Positions 16,101-22,694 of a DNA stretch of 32,276 bases are shown here, in pieces. Numbering within the stretch: the first letter of the stretch is position 1; each line of letters opens with the position of its first letter. The translations under genes were made by a program, and so were the position numbers. The DNA comes from JANYGM01 sp043764015 (lineage in GTDB: Bacteria; Bacteroidota; Bacteroidia; Cytophagales; Thermonemataceae). The notes below the pieces were generated by a model. It ran no database searches. It saw only the letters and a program-made list of their open reading frames with translations, and was not told the DNA's origin. The DNA is taken from positions 1 through 32,276 of the forward strand of contig JAYUKY010000102.1 in the NCBI GenBank assembly GCA_043764015.1, written 5' to 3'.

Positions 16101-16395
16101 TGATTTTGATAACAGAAAGCCCAAACATAGATACTGACCTTACGCTGGTTTTCTTTTGAACGCTATTCAGCACCACTTCAGCAGGAACGGTGATAAAACG
16201 CTCCACTTCTTCTGCGCTACGTCCTGCCCATTGCGTTACAATGATGATTTGCGTATTGGTAACGTCTGGGAATGCCTCTAAGGGCGTTTTTGTATAGCTA
16301 TAAACACCTGCAGCCACCAAAACAACAGACATTATATAAACAAATGCCTTATTTTTGAGGGAAAAAGTGATAATATTTCTTATGAGAGAATTCAA
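13168..16395 (-). CDS. czcA: CzcA-type heavy-metal efflux RND transporter
   Basis: The inner-membrane pump of a tripartite efflux system that drives metal ions out using the proton gradient. The 1075-residue protein has the RND layout of twelve transmembrane segments with two large periplasmic loops. TMH4 carries DFGIIIDGAVVMVE with Asp396, Asp402 and Glu409, the proton-relay triad of the HME1 (Co/Zn/Cd, CzcA) class. CusA-type Cu/Ag pumps replace the first Asp. Other signatures are PLEAFPDVTNTQI (38-50), GRSAEEVERFITVPAE, VQPPYGPTGEIFRY, FLPTLNEGALW and FGVCIQNGVILISVF. The charged Lys/Glu-rich C-terminal tail (about 1025-1075) is cytoplasmic. It is last in its operon, and a palindromic element separates it from the adaptor gene. 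The metal is inferred to be divalent (Zn, Co or Cd). Confidence 0.93.
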   Translation of the reverse strand: MNSLIRNIITFSLKNKAFVYIMSVVLVAAGVYSYTKTPLEAFPDVTNTQIIIVTQWAGRSAEEVERFITVPAEVVLNSVQKKTSVRSVSMFGLSVIKIIFDDGVEDFFARQQVNNMLKNVSLPEGIEPEVQPPYGPTGEIFRYTLTGKGRKVSDLLTIQNWVIDRNLRSVAGVADIVSFGGSDKIFEIQVNPILIAKYNITPLEVYEAVKKSNINVGGDVIEKNGQAFVVRGIGLLKSIGDIENIIISTINDVPILVRNVAKVQEGALPKVGQVGLNDNDDVVEGIVVMRKGENPTDVLARVKLKINELNKKILPSDVKMVTFYDRDVLMAYCQETVTHNLLEGVIFVTVIVLIFMADWRTTLIVVMIIPLALLFAFMCLRLMGMSANLLSMGAIDFGIIIDGAVVMVEGLFVVLAHKAHDVGMLPFNRMSKLGLVKKTSIEMGKAIFFAKLIIITSLIPIFAFQKVEGKMFSPLAYTLSFALLGALIYTLTLVPVLASYLLNKNVKERNNPIVNFFDRIVNNGFAFTYNHAKKSIITAFVVMGISLYSFTFLGTEFLPTLNEGALWITAEMPMSHSLPETSALIKKFRRELQTFDEVSGALSQIGRSNDGTDPNGFYFAQIQVNLKPKKDWKRKISYDQLIDEMDKKMRQYPGIIFNYSQPIIDNVAEAVAGFKASFGVKIFGRDLEKIDQMADEVTKQLRTVDGIKDLGVLRNIGQPELNITLDQDKMARYGISIADAEAVIEMAIGGKTATQFYEGERKFDVRLRYQADSRKTEDDIANLKVPSLKGNKVPLKEISVIDKKTGAAFVYREANSRFIGVKFSIRGRDMGSTIAEAQEKVGKALPKNARIEWVGEFENQQRASKTLANVVPLCLLGIFILLYAAFGNLKDAVLVLLNVPFAMMGGVLALHITGVIFSISAGIGFIALFGVCIQNGVILISVFKKNLLDGMSLQDALINGVSSRTRAVVMTALMAAIGLLPAALSTGIGSETQKPLAIVVIGGMISATVLTLLIFPLLFAWAYKERPKKLIKKKKRNPDPVKRRHKEYLEEDKTNTTEIEIKKIIPPKDNENEKY

Positions 16396-16429
16396 GGGAA
16401 TATTTTTTTAGATATGAATTTTATTAAAA

Positions 16430-16503
16430 ACCACCCCCAACCCCTCCTTAGGAAGGAGGGGAATTTTAAATCCCCCTCCTTTTAAGGAGGGGTTAGGGGT
16501 GGT
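16430..16503. repeat. GC-rich palindromic element between czcA and its adaptor gene
   Basis: Arms 16430-16461 and 16472-16503 are 32 bp each and nearly perfect inverted matches (ACCACCCCCAACCCCTCCTT against its complement with a few changes). Each also contains its own smaller CCTCCTT/AAGGAGG palindrome, and the plus strand has several closely spaced G-runs. It looks like a REP-type or MITE-like dispersed element. It may act as a partial terminator or stabiliser within the operon. Confidence 0.8.
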
Positions 16504-16515
16504 TGTAAGATTTTT

Positions 16516-17601
16516 TTAATCATTTAACGCTCTATGCGCTAATAATTGATATTTTGTCATTATTTTCTCCCCTTCTTTTAGTCCACTTGCCACATATATT
16601 GTTGTTTGTGTTTCTTTGTAAGGCACTATTTCACGGATTTCTATGTCGCAATCAGCCCTATAAATCATTACAAAATAACGGTTTTCATTGAAAATAACTG
16701 CTTTTGCAGGTATTGCAAGCTGTTTTTCTGTTGTGTTTGGGTTGCGTACTACCACTTTGGCGTACATATCAGGTTTTAGCTTATAACCAGGGTTTTGTAA
16801 GATAATTCTTGCGTTCAAAACCTTGCTTTCAGGGTCAAGCGTGTTGAAAATTTTATCAACTTTTCCTTTTAAATCTGTGTCAGGATAGGCAATAGTAGAG
16901 ATATTAGCATTAAAACCGACTTTCACTTGCTCAATATCACTTTCATAAATATTTGTTTTTACCCAAACATCTTCCATATTAGCAATCACAAAAATAGGTT
17001 TAATGTCTTCTGTGCGAAGTTCCATATTAAGTGCGACATCTTTTTGCACCACAAAACCCGCCTGCGGAGCTACAATGCTATAAAATGACTCATTTCCTAC
17101 ATTATACATACTCACCACCTCACTAGAACGAGTTAGGTTAGCTTTTGCAGTTTCAAAATCTTTTTTGGCATTGATAACCTCTAGTTCTGATACCGTTCCT
17201 GTCTTAAACAGCTCCTGCGTAACAGAATAGGTCTTTTCTGCTTGTCTTAGTTGCGCTGCAGCAGCGTTTTTTTCATTATTAAAACCTGCAATTTCTGGAC
17301 TACGGATAATGGCAAGCACTTGCCCACGCTGCACATAATCACCCAAATTAGCACGTAAATCCTTCACAAAACCACCAGCCAAAGGATAAACTTTTGCAAC
17401 TTTATCTTCATCAAAAGTGATTTTTCCAGAGAGAACTATCTCATTTTCAATGATTTTATTCTCAACAAGTGCAGTTTCTAAGCCTTTTTTGAGCGTATCT
17501 GTCAAACAGAATTTTTTAGCAACTTCTAACTGTTTCTCTTCTTTTTTACAAGATAAAAAAGTAAGAAAAAGTAAGAAAAATATTATATGATATGTTTTCA
17601 T
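16516..17601 (-). CDS. czcB: Efflux RND periplasmic adaptor subunit (CzcB/CusB-like lipoprotein)
   Basis: The membrane-fusion protein linking the RND pump to the outer-membrane channel. It has 361 residues with signal peptide and lipobox (FLSC, Cys18 lipidated). VYPLAGGFVKDLRANLGDYVQRGQVLAIIRSPE is the lipoyl/barrel-sandwich half. A helical hairpin with coiled-coil character follows (about 105-150, KNAAAAQLRQAEKTYSVTQELFKTGTVSE). Next come the second barrel half (YSIVAPQAGFVVQKDV), the beta-barrel (WVKTNIYESDIEQVKVGFNANI) and the membrane-proximal domain ending YQLLAHRALND. No His-rich metal-binding N-terminal extension is present. It lies 120 bases upstream of czcA. Confidence 0.9.
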   Translation of the reverse strand: MKTYHIIFFLLFLTFLSCKKEEKQLEVAKKFCLTDTLKKGLETALVENKIIENEIVLSGKITFDEDKVAKVYPLAGGFVKDLRANLGDYVQRGQVLAIIRSPEIAGFNNEKNAAAAQLRQAEKTYSVTQELFKTGTVSELEVINAKKDFETAKANLTRSSEVVSMYNVGNESFYSIVAPQAGFVVQKDVALNMELRTEDIKPIFVIANMEDVWVKTNIYESDIEQVKVGFNANISTIAYPDTDLKGKVDKIFNTLDPESKVLNARIILQNPGYKLKPDMYAKVVVRNPNTTEKQLAIPAKAVIFNENRYFVMIYRADCDIEIREIVPYKETQTTIYVASGLKEGEKIMTKYQLLAHRALND

Positions 17602-17638
17602 TTTATTGATTATTTTGAAAAATTGATTATTATTTATC

Positions 17639-17735
17639 TAACCCCACCTAAATCCTCCCCTGCTGGGAGGACTTTAAAGACACTTTCTGTATTGGTATTT
17701 AAGTCTCCCCAGCAGGGGGAGATTTAGAGGGGTTA
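17639..17735. repeat. GC-rich palindromic element that supplies a stop codon
   Basis: Arms 17639-17677 and 17698-17735 are imperfect inverted repeats of about 38 bp (TAACCCCACCTAAATCCTCC against the complement of GGAGATTTAGAGGGGTTA). The last three bases, TTA 17733-17735, are the stop codon (TAA on minus) of the neighbouring outer-membrane protein. It may serve as an operon-internal terminator or REP element. Confidence 0.8.
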
Positions 17736-18458
17736 CATCAAAAATCCTAAACGCAACCCAAAAAGAGAATGTCGTCCAGTAAAGCTAGAATATGCTCCAG
17801 AGCCACTATACGCATTATTTATGCCTAATTGGTACTGAAATTGCAACTGAAAAACGGCACTTCCACCAGCGGCAATGTCTATGCCTGCGCTTGCGTGTCC
17901 AATTACACCTAATCTACTAAAATTAGAAGTTTCGTCTGTATAGTCGTGGAAACCGTCTTCTGCGCTGATATACACACGACTCACGTACATTGTATATGCA
18001 GGCGTGATGCCTCCAGCCGCAGAAAATTTCACTCCTTGCCCTTTGCCCAAAAACTTAGAACGGTAAATAAGTTTCAATGGAACTTCCAAATTATACACTC
18101 TAAAACGCCAACGGTTAGAGCTATCAATGTTATCTTTGCTCAAATCATCAATTTTTCGTATGCCTGCGCCACGTTGTTGAATGATAAGTCCAGTTTCAAA
18201 ACCAATATTTCGTTTTTTGCTGAAATAGTTTTGATAAGCTACGCCACCGCCCAAAGAAGGCTTAAAAAAGTACGTTTCTGGCTGATTACTGAAGAAATCA
18301 ATACTTGCCCAAGTAGAATTAAAAATAACTCCTACGTAAACTTTCTTCTCCAAAATATTTGTATTAAATTCTGTTGTGTCGGGCATAGGCGGACGCTTAT
18401 TTTGCCCAAAAGATTTTCCTACAATGAAGATAAGAAGGAAAATAAAGAGATATTTCAT
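17733..18458 (-). CDS. Outer-membrane beta-barrel protein (PorT-like)
   Basis: A 241-residue protein with signal peptide (MKYLFIFLLIFIVGKSFGQ). Alternating hydrophobic strands follow: KVYVGVIFNSTWASIDFF, PSLGGGVAYQNYFS, IGFETGLIIQQRGAG, YNLEVPLKLIYRSK, VKFSAAGGITPAYTMYVS and SLFGLRLGFLM. This fits the outer-membrane beta-barrel (PorT/OMP_b-brl) families common in Bacteroidota. Its place inside the metal-efflux operon, 27 bases after the preceding transporter-like gene, suggests an accessory outer-membrane component, but this is inference. The stop codon lies in the palindromic element. Confidence 0.75.
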   Translation of the reverse strand: MKYLFIFLLIFIVGKSFGQNKRPPMPDTTEFNTNILEKKVYVGVIFNSTWASIDFFSNQPETYFFKPSLGGGVAYQNYFSKKRNIGFETGLIIQQRGAGIRKIDDLSKDNIDSSNRWRFRVYNLEVPLKLIYRSKFLGKGQGVKFSAAGGITPAYTMYVSRVYISAEDGFHDYTDETSNFSRLGVIGHASAGIDIAAGGSAVFQLQFQYQLGINNAYSGSGAYSSFTGRHSLFGLRLGFLM

Positions 18459-18485
18459 ATTAAAATTTGTATTTAAAATGTTAGT

Positions 18486-19328
18486 TTAAAATCTTGTTTT
18501 TGTATTCTTACGTTTTTTGTCAATTCTAAAAGTCAGCCCAGTTCCTACAAAATATAGTGTTCCTGTGCTTAATTGGCTTATTCCTGCATTGATGTCAATT
18601 TGCATTTTAGGACGAATAAGATAAGTAAGTCCTGCATCAAGTCCTATTTCTTTTGGACTTTCATCAGGGATATAAGCGTAATTTTCAATGAAAAAACCAA
18701 CTTTTTTAGCCAATTGAAAATCCAAACAAACGGCATACATCCAAACAGATTCACCAGAAAAACCCTCCCAAATAGCTCCTACATTAGTATTTATACAAAG
18801 CCAACTTTTAGGATTGTGCGCCATATAAAGAAAAATATCGTGTCCAGAATATCTTGTTTTAAATTTTTCCTTACTGAAAAAAGGTAGCAAAATATCTGTT
18901 CCTAATGCTATTTCAGGTATCCAGCCATTTTCTTTGACAAAAGGAATCTTAAGTCCTATCAAAATGGGCGAAAATCCTTTATCCTGGTTAAATGGTGGTA
19001 CAAAATCTTGTATAGAATCTTGCACAATGTATCTGATACCAATTCTTAGTTCTGCATTTTTAGAAATTCCTGTACGAAATAGTGCCGCAGGAGCTTGAAT
19101 ACGGCTATAACTGCCACGTTGTAGATAATCTGCGCCCATTTCTATCTGAAAACTACTCACACCGACCAAATAAGGCAAATCCGCTATTCCTGGTCTATCC
19201 ACCGTAAATTCTAATTCTGTTGTTTTATTTGTTGTATCTATTTGATGATGAATATGTTGCGCATTTAAAATATGAATATTTATCAGAAATATCAGCAACA
19301 AAAACAGGTATTTATATTTTGTATTCAT
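18486..19328 (-). CDS. Outer-membrane transporter-like protein (phenol-degradation MetA-pathway family type)
   Basis: A 280-residue protein with signal peptide (LFLLLIFLINIHILNAQ). FTVDRPGIADLPYLVGVSSFQIEMGADY, ELRIGIRYIVQD, DKGFSPILIGLKIPFVKENG, WLCINTNVGAIWEGF, GLDAGLTYLIRPKMQIDINAGI and FVGTGLTFRIDK match the family often named transporter, a barrel-forming outer-membrane group. The start ATG 19328 falls within a heptad-repeat core, so the first codons (MNTKYKY) derive from repeat sequence. It is 35 bases from the TolC-like gene and presumably co-transcribed. Role in metal efflux is inferred from position. Confidence 0.7.
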   Translation of the reverse strand: MNTKYKYLFLLLIFLINIHILNAQHIHHQIDTTNKTTELEFTVDRPGIADLPYLVGVSSFQIEMGADYLQRGSYSRIQAPAALFRTGISKNAELRIGIRYIVQDSIQDFVPPFNQDKGFSPILIGLKIPFVKENGWIPEIALGTDILLPFFSKEKFKTRYSGHDIFLYMAHNPKSWLCINTNVGAIWEGFSGESVWMYAVCLDFQLAKKVGFFIENYAYIPDESPKEIGLDAGLTYLIRPKMQIDINAGISQLSTGTLYFVGTGLTFRIDKKRKNTKTRF

Positions 19329-19358
19329 TCAAAATTTATAATTCAAAATTTACAATTG
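19321..19358 (-). repeat. Heptad-repeat core spanning a start codon
   Basis: Read on the minus strand it gives TTGTAAATTTTGAATTATAA and then TTTTGAATGAATACAAAAT, matching the element at 4991-5025. The ATG of the 18486-19328 gene is the ATG in GAATGAATACAAAA. Confidence 0.75.
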
Positions 19359-19363
19359 TTTTT

Positions 19364-20623
19364 TTAGAAGCTCAAAACCTCTTTTCCAACCGTAAAATTA
19401 AGTTTATTGACCGTTTGGCGGTATTCTTGTTGTAGCGTAATGTATTGCAATTTATTATCCACATAAATACGCCTCAAATCAATGTATTGCAACAAATTGA
19501 TGTTCTTTTTGTCATAATTTTGGTCTGCATTTTTGTTAAGTTCCTCCATTTGCAGAAAAAACTCTGGCGTAAGATTCTGAAAACCTGATTTTATGTTTGT
19601 CCATTGTGAAAAAGCGGTTACAACTTCATTTCTGACCTTATTTTCTACTTCTAATTGTGTTGCTTGTGCTTTATTTATTTGTGCTTTTGCTTTTTTGATA
19701 TTTCCTTGATTGCGGTCAAAAAATGGCAAACCAAACTCCAAAACAAGCCCCTGATACGGTCTGACGTAATTACTACCTTTATCAGAAGGCTGATAACCAA
19801 GTTTTATATCAGGAATTGCTTCTGCTCGTTGTCTTTTGAGATTTCCCTCTTGATATTTGATTTCAAATTGGGCAAGTTGTACGTCAGAACGCTGCAAAGT
19901 GGCATCTGATACAAGCGTTTGCACCAGCAAAGTTTCATCTTTCAGCAAAAGAGGTTTATCCGAAACCTTAACATAAACATTTTCTTTGAGATTTAGGAGT
20001 TGCCTTAAATCACTCATCACCTCCAAAACATCATTCTGATTGCTTAATGCTTGAGATTTGACACCAATTCTTTCAGATTTCAGGCGCAAAACCTCGTTAC
20101 TAGAAATAGCTCCAGATTTGAGTTTTGTTTCACAATTTTCAATCAAAATATCATATTTTTTGACTGTTTCAGCATAAAGTGATTCCTTTTGCTCCAATGC
20201 GTCCAGTTGAATGTATTTTTGCCCCAATTCAAAGACCAAACCACGCAATACATCTTGTAATTGCAGTTTATTACGTTCTCTATCTAGTTTTGCCATACGC
20301 ACCGCCCACGTATGTTTCCCAGAAACAGAAAAAACTTGCTCTATTTGTATCAGAAACTGATTTTGAAAGTTAAAATACTCGTTGCGAGAAATGCTATACA
20401 AGTCCTGATTCCAGACAAAAGTAGGATTTCGCCACAATTTTGCCTGCACAATATCCGCTTCCGCAATGGAAATATCATAATAAGAAGAAAGAATTTTAAG
20501 ATTATCTCTCAAAAGGATTGTTTTTGCTTCTTCGTATTGTAGCGTAAGCGTGTCTGTCTGCGCAACGCACCAACTTACACGAAAAACACACAATAGCGCA
20601 ACCAGCAAGGCTTTTTTTAGCAT
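19364..20623 (-). CDS. TolC-family outer-membrane efflux channel (CzcC-like)
   Basis: The outer-membrane factor of the tripartite pump. The 419-residue protein has a signal peptide (ALLVALLCVFRVSWCVAQ). The TolC pattern is two repeats of long helices separated by strands: LKILSSYYDISIAEADIVQAKLWRNPTFVW, EQVFSVSGKHTWAVRMAKLDRERNKLQL, FELGQKYIQLDALEQKESL, then LQRSDVQLAQFEIKYQEGNLKRQRAEAIPDIKLGYQPS, LVLEFGLPFFDRNQGNIKKAKAQINKA and INLLQYIDLRRIYVDNKLQYITLQQEYRQTVNKLN. With a pump and adaptor in the same operon the role is clear, though the metal is not. Confidence 0.9.
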   Translation of the reverse strand: MLKKALLVALLCVFRVSWCVAQTDTLTLQYEEAKTILLRDNLKILSSYYDISIAEADIVQAKLWRNPTFVWNQDLYSISRNEYFNFQNQFLIQIEQVFSVSGKHTWAVRMAKLDRERNKLQLQDVLRGLVFELGQKYIQLDALEQKESLYAETVKKYDILIENCETKLKSGAISSNEVLRLKSERIGVKSQALSNQNDVLEVMSDLRQLLNLKENVYVKVSDKPLLLKDETLLVQTLVSDATLQRSDVQLAQFEIKYQEGNLKRQRAEAIPDIKLGYQPSDKGSNYVRPYQGLVLEFGLPFFDRNQGNIKKAKAQINKAQATQLEVENKVRNEVVTAFSQWTNIKSGFQNLTPEFFLQMEELNKNADQNYDKKNINLLQYIDLRRIYVDNKLQYITLQQEYRQTVNKLNFTVGKEVLSF

Positions 20624-20705
20624 TGTCGTAATTTTTAGAATAAAAAAGGAATATTAGTAGCCCTAAACCCTTAAAATGGACTTTAAAGGGAAAAGAAAGG
20701 GAATG

Positions 20706-20780
20706 TTAAAAGAGGGGGAATTTATATGCGCCAGCAACAAATACGGCTATAAAGCCTAATATAAGTGCTAAAACTTTCAT
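20706..20780 (-). CDS. Possible small hydrophobic protein
   Basis: A 24-codon frame starting ATG 20780 reads MKVLALILGFIAVFVAG followed by AYKFPLF and stops at 20706. It is a near-ideal single membrane segment. It overlaps the end of the 20722-21135 gene in another frame and lies 83 bases upstream of the TolC-like gene. It may be a separate small membrane protein or the true C-terminus of the preceding gene reached by a frameshift. Confidence 0.3.
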   Translation of the reverse strand: MKVLALILGFIAVFVAGAYKFPLF

Positions 20781-21135
20781 AAAAAGAGAAACGGAAATAT
20801 CTATTAAAAATATTTCTTACTGAAAAATCAGCGTAATCATAAAAATCACTTTTAAAGAAAAATGGAGTATAATCTTTTTGAGAATTTTGTTCAAAGTTCC
20901 CACTAATGCGTATTCCTGCACCTATACGCCTATTGGCGGTGCTAAAAACATCATTCTTTTTTTGGCTAAGATTGGTCTGAAATTGCGCCTGCTGTGTATT
21001 TTCAGTATGCTGAATGCTTATTGTATTTTGGTTATAACTATCATTATTCACTTTTTGCTGAAAAGAAACAGACGAAAAAGTAAATAAAAATAAGAATAAA
21101 ATCCTTTGAAACCAAAATGTAGTTTTTGCAATCAT
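20722..21135 (-). CDS. Secreted protein of unknown function leading the metal-efflux operon
   Basis: A 137-residue protein from ATG 21135, with a hydrophobic signal (WFQRILFLFLFTFSSVSFQ). A Gln/Asn-rich polar stretch follows (NDSYNQNTISIQHTENTQQAQFQTNLSQ), then IGAGIRISGNFEQ. The last 25 residues (NRYFRFSFYESFSTYIRLYS and beyond) read like an out-of-frame translation, and another frame there gives a clean membrane segment (20706-20780). A longer ORF starting at 21168 would run through the promoter and operator, so I use 21135. That ATG lies five bases after the -7 box, implying a leaderless message. I do not recognise the family. Confidence 0.45.
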   Translation of the reverse strand: MIAKTTFWFQRILFLFLFTFSSVSFQQKVNNDSYNQNTISIQHTENTQQAQFQTNLSQKKNDVFSTANRRIGAGIRISGNFEQNSQKDYTPFFFKSDFYDYADFSVRNIFNRYFRFSFYESFSTYIRLYSRICCWRI

Positions 21136-21139
21136 TGCA

Positions 21140-21173
21140 CAAATATAGCTTTTTATTTTTCTTAACACAAAAA
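21140..21173 (-). promoter_or_regulatory. Strong promoter of the metal-efflux operon
   Basis: On the minus strand, TTTTTG (21173-21168), a 20-base spacer and TATATTTG (21147-21140) match the Bacteroidota consensus TTTG-N19-21-TAnnTTTG. It is the best promoter in the window. The ATG at 21135 would be at or next to the transcription start. Confidence 0.65.
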
Positions 21174-21199
21174 TGATAAAATTATTTTTGTGTTAAGAA
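21159..21199. promoter_or_regulatory. 16-bp inverted repeat overlapping the -33 box (candidate operator)
   Basis: TTCTTAACACAAAAAT (21159-21174) and ATTTTTGTGTTAAGAA (21184-21199) are perfect inverted arms around a 9-base centre. One arm contains the -33 box of the efflux promoter. The element lies between the Lrp/AsnC gene stop and the operon start, so it may be an operator, the terminator of the Lrp gene, or both. No clear U-tract follows on either strand. Confidence 0.55.
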
Positions 21200-21206
21200 A
21201 AGTCTC

Positions 21207-21710
21207 TTAAACAGTTTCTTCTACATTGATAACTTCAGGCATAGGAAGTAGCATACTGTTTTTGAAAGTGGCAAGTACCACCATTGATTGCATACTATTT
21301 ATTTCATCTATTTCGCTCACATTCAGCATTAAGGCTTGATAAGACACAATATCTTTGGCAAGTATTTTGAGTAAAAAATCCGACTGACCAGTCATATGAT
21401 AACATTCCACAATGTTTTCTATTTGCATAATTTGACTTACAAAAGAGTCAATAACAGCTTTTTTGTGGCTTTGGAGGCTTACTTGCACGAAAGTCGTTAC
21501 ACCAAGACCAATTTTTTCAGCGTTCAAAATGGCGTGATAGCTTTCTATAAAGCCGTTTTGCTCTAGTCTTCTCACACGTTCTAGTGTAGGCGCAGGCGAG
21601 AGGTCAATTTCTTTGGCAAGTTGTGTGTTGGTAATTTTTGCGTCAAGTTGCAAAAAGCGCAGTATTTTATAGTCTGTTGGGTCTAATTTCCAAGTTTTTT
21701 TTTCTGACAT
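21207..21710 (-). CDS. Lrp/AsnC-family transcriptional regulator
   Basis: A 167-residue DNA-binding regulator. The N-terminal winged helix-turn-helix spans about 9-60 (LDPTDYKILRFLQLDAKITNTQLAKEIDLSPAPTLERVRRLEQNGFI). The RAM/effector domain covers about 68-150 (GVTTFVQVSL, IENIVECYHMTGQSDFLLKILAKD). Family members bind amino acids or other small effectors and form octamers. It lies directly upstream of the metal-efflux operon on the same strand, separated only by the inverted repeat and promoter. Lrp proteins are not typical metal sensors, so a regulatory link is possible but unproven. A candidate -7 box lies about 70 bases upstream. Confidence 0.9.
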   Translation of the reverse strand: MSEKKTWKLDPTDYKILRFLQLDAKITNTQLAKEIDLSPAPTLERVRRLEQNGFIESYHAILNAEKIGLGVTTFVQVSLQSHKKAVIDSFVSQIMQIENIVECYHMTGQSDFLLKILAKDIVSYQALMLNVSEIDEINSMQSMVVLATFKNSMLLPMPEVINVEETV

Positions 21711-21980
21711 TGTGGTATTATTTTGATGTTTTAGGTATAGATTTAAGTAATTATAACAGTTTTATCATATAATTATTGTGCAAAAGTAAGCATTTTAATA
21801 AATAATTTAAAATTTTTGTTATTATTTGTTTGTTATCATTTGGAAACATTGGTATTTTTGCTGTCATTTTGATTATTTTTGTAGGCAAAATAATATCAAG
21901 ATAGAGTTCAAAATAGAGTTCAAAACAAATATTTTAAAAAATATTTTGTATTCTTAATAATAAATTTAGTATATTGCAAA
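21711..21980. other. Divergent spacer with candidate promoter and a 12-bp direct repeat
   Basis: The spacer separates the divergent Lrp/AsnC gene and the acidic-protein gene. It holds TACTTTTG on the minus strand (21788-21781, -7-like for lrp) and a direct repeat ATAGAGTTCAAA twice near 21902-21925. No gene is apparent. Confidence 0.5.
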
Positions 21981-22529
21981 GTGAAAAATAATAACGAACA
22001 ACAATTTGAGTATAAATCAGTAGAACAACTGAAAACCGTACTCACAAAACAAGCTAAAAGCTGGGTTTTTGACGAAATAGACGAAAGTAGCACAGAATTT
22101 GCGCACTTTTATTTTACAGGCACACACGAAGGCAAAGAAGTTATCTTTGATGCGGCTCTATATCCGTTGGAGCTTCATTTTCATAGCCTTCTGTTTGATA
22201 TGTCAGAAGAAAAACTTTTGAAACTTTATCCTAAATATAAAGGTTTAGATGGTGATATGCCTGACGGAATGACAGAAGAAATGGAGGAAGAAATAGAGGA
22301 AAAGCGTGCAGAACTAATGGAGGAGCTAGAAGATGAAGTAAAAGTAACTGAATTTGTTGAGGTTACGGTAGAAAATCCTACGTATATTTTGCTTGATGTC
22401 TGTCTGAATTTGCCAGAAGTAACACCAAAAGCCATTGATAATTTTGTCAAACATTATGTAGAAAAAACTTTTAAAACTGACGAAACGGCATATTCTTTCA
22501 GCCTTGATTTGGAAGATGATGAAGACTAA
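21981..22529 (+). CDS. Acidic protein of unknown function
   Basis: A 182-residue soluble protein with no signal peptide. It has a very acidic, helical middle (DGMTEEMEEEIEEKRAELMEELEDEVKVTEFVEV) and an Asp-rich end (SLDLEDDED), flanked by beta-rich parts (EFAHFYFTGTHEGKEVIFDAALYPLELHFHSLLFDMSEEKLLKLYPKYKG, NPTYILLDVCLNLPEVTPKAIDNFVKHYVEKTF). The start is GTG 21981; no ATG is available upstream in frame. I do not recognise the family. A heptad array follows the stop codon. Confidence 0.65.
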   Translation: MKNNNEQQFEYKSVEQLKTVLTKQAKSWVFDEIDESSTEFAHFYFTGTHEGKEVIFDAALYPLELHFHSLLFDMSEEKLLKLYPKYKGLDGDMPDGMTEEMEEEIEEKRAELMEELEDEVKVTEFVEVTVENPTYILLDVCLNLPEVTPKAIDNFVKHYVEKTFKTDETAYSFSLDLEDDED

Positions 22530-22530
22530 A

Positions 22531-22580
22531 TAATTGTGAATTGTGAATTGCGAATTGTGAGTTGTGAATGAAATACATTG
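22531..22580 (+). repeat. Post-stop heptad array, TTGTGAA type
   Basis: TTGTGAA, TTGTGAA, TTGCGAA, TTGTGAG, TTGTGAA followed by the core TGAAATACATTGTTACGT, closely matching 3531-3570. Confidence 0.85.
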
Positions 22581-22694
22581 TTACGTGTTTTTAATCCACA
22601 AATCATAACAAAAAATTCATAATTTATAATAACTAAAATAAAAACTAGAATAAATAATTTTAAATAGTTTTAAATTAGAAAATACTTTACAACT

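Noticed and set aside
17946..18476. Plus-strand frame of 176 codons
   Set aside because: It lies opposite the outer-membrane protein gene and shows no protein-like pattern or family motif.
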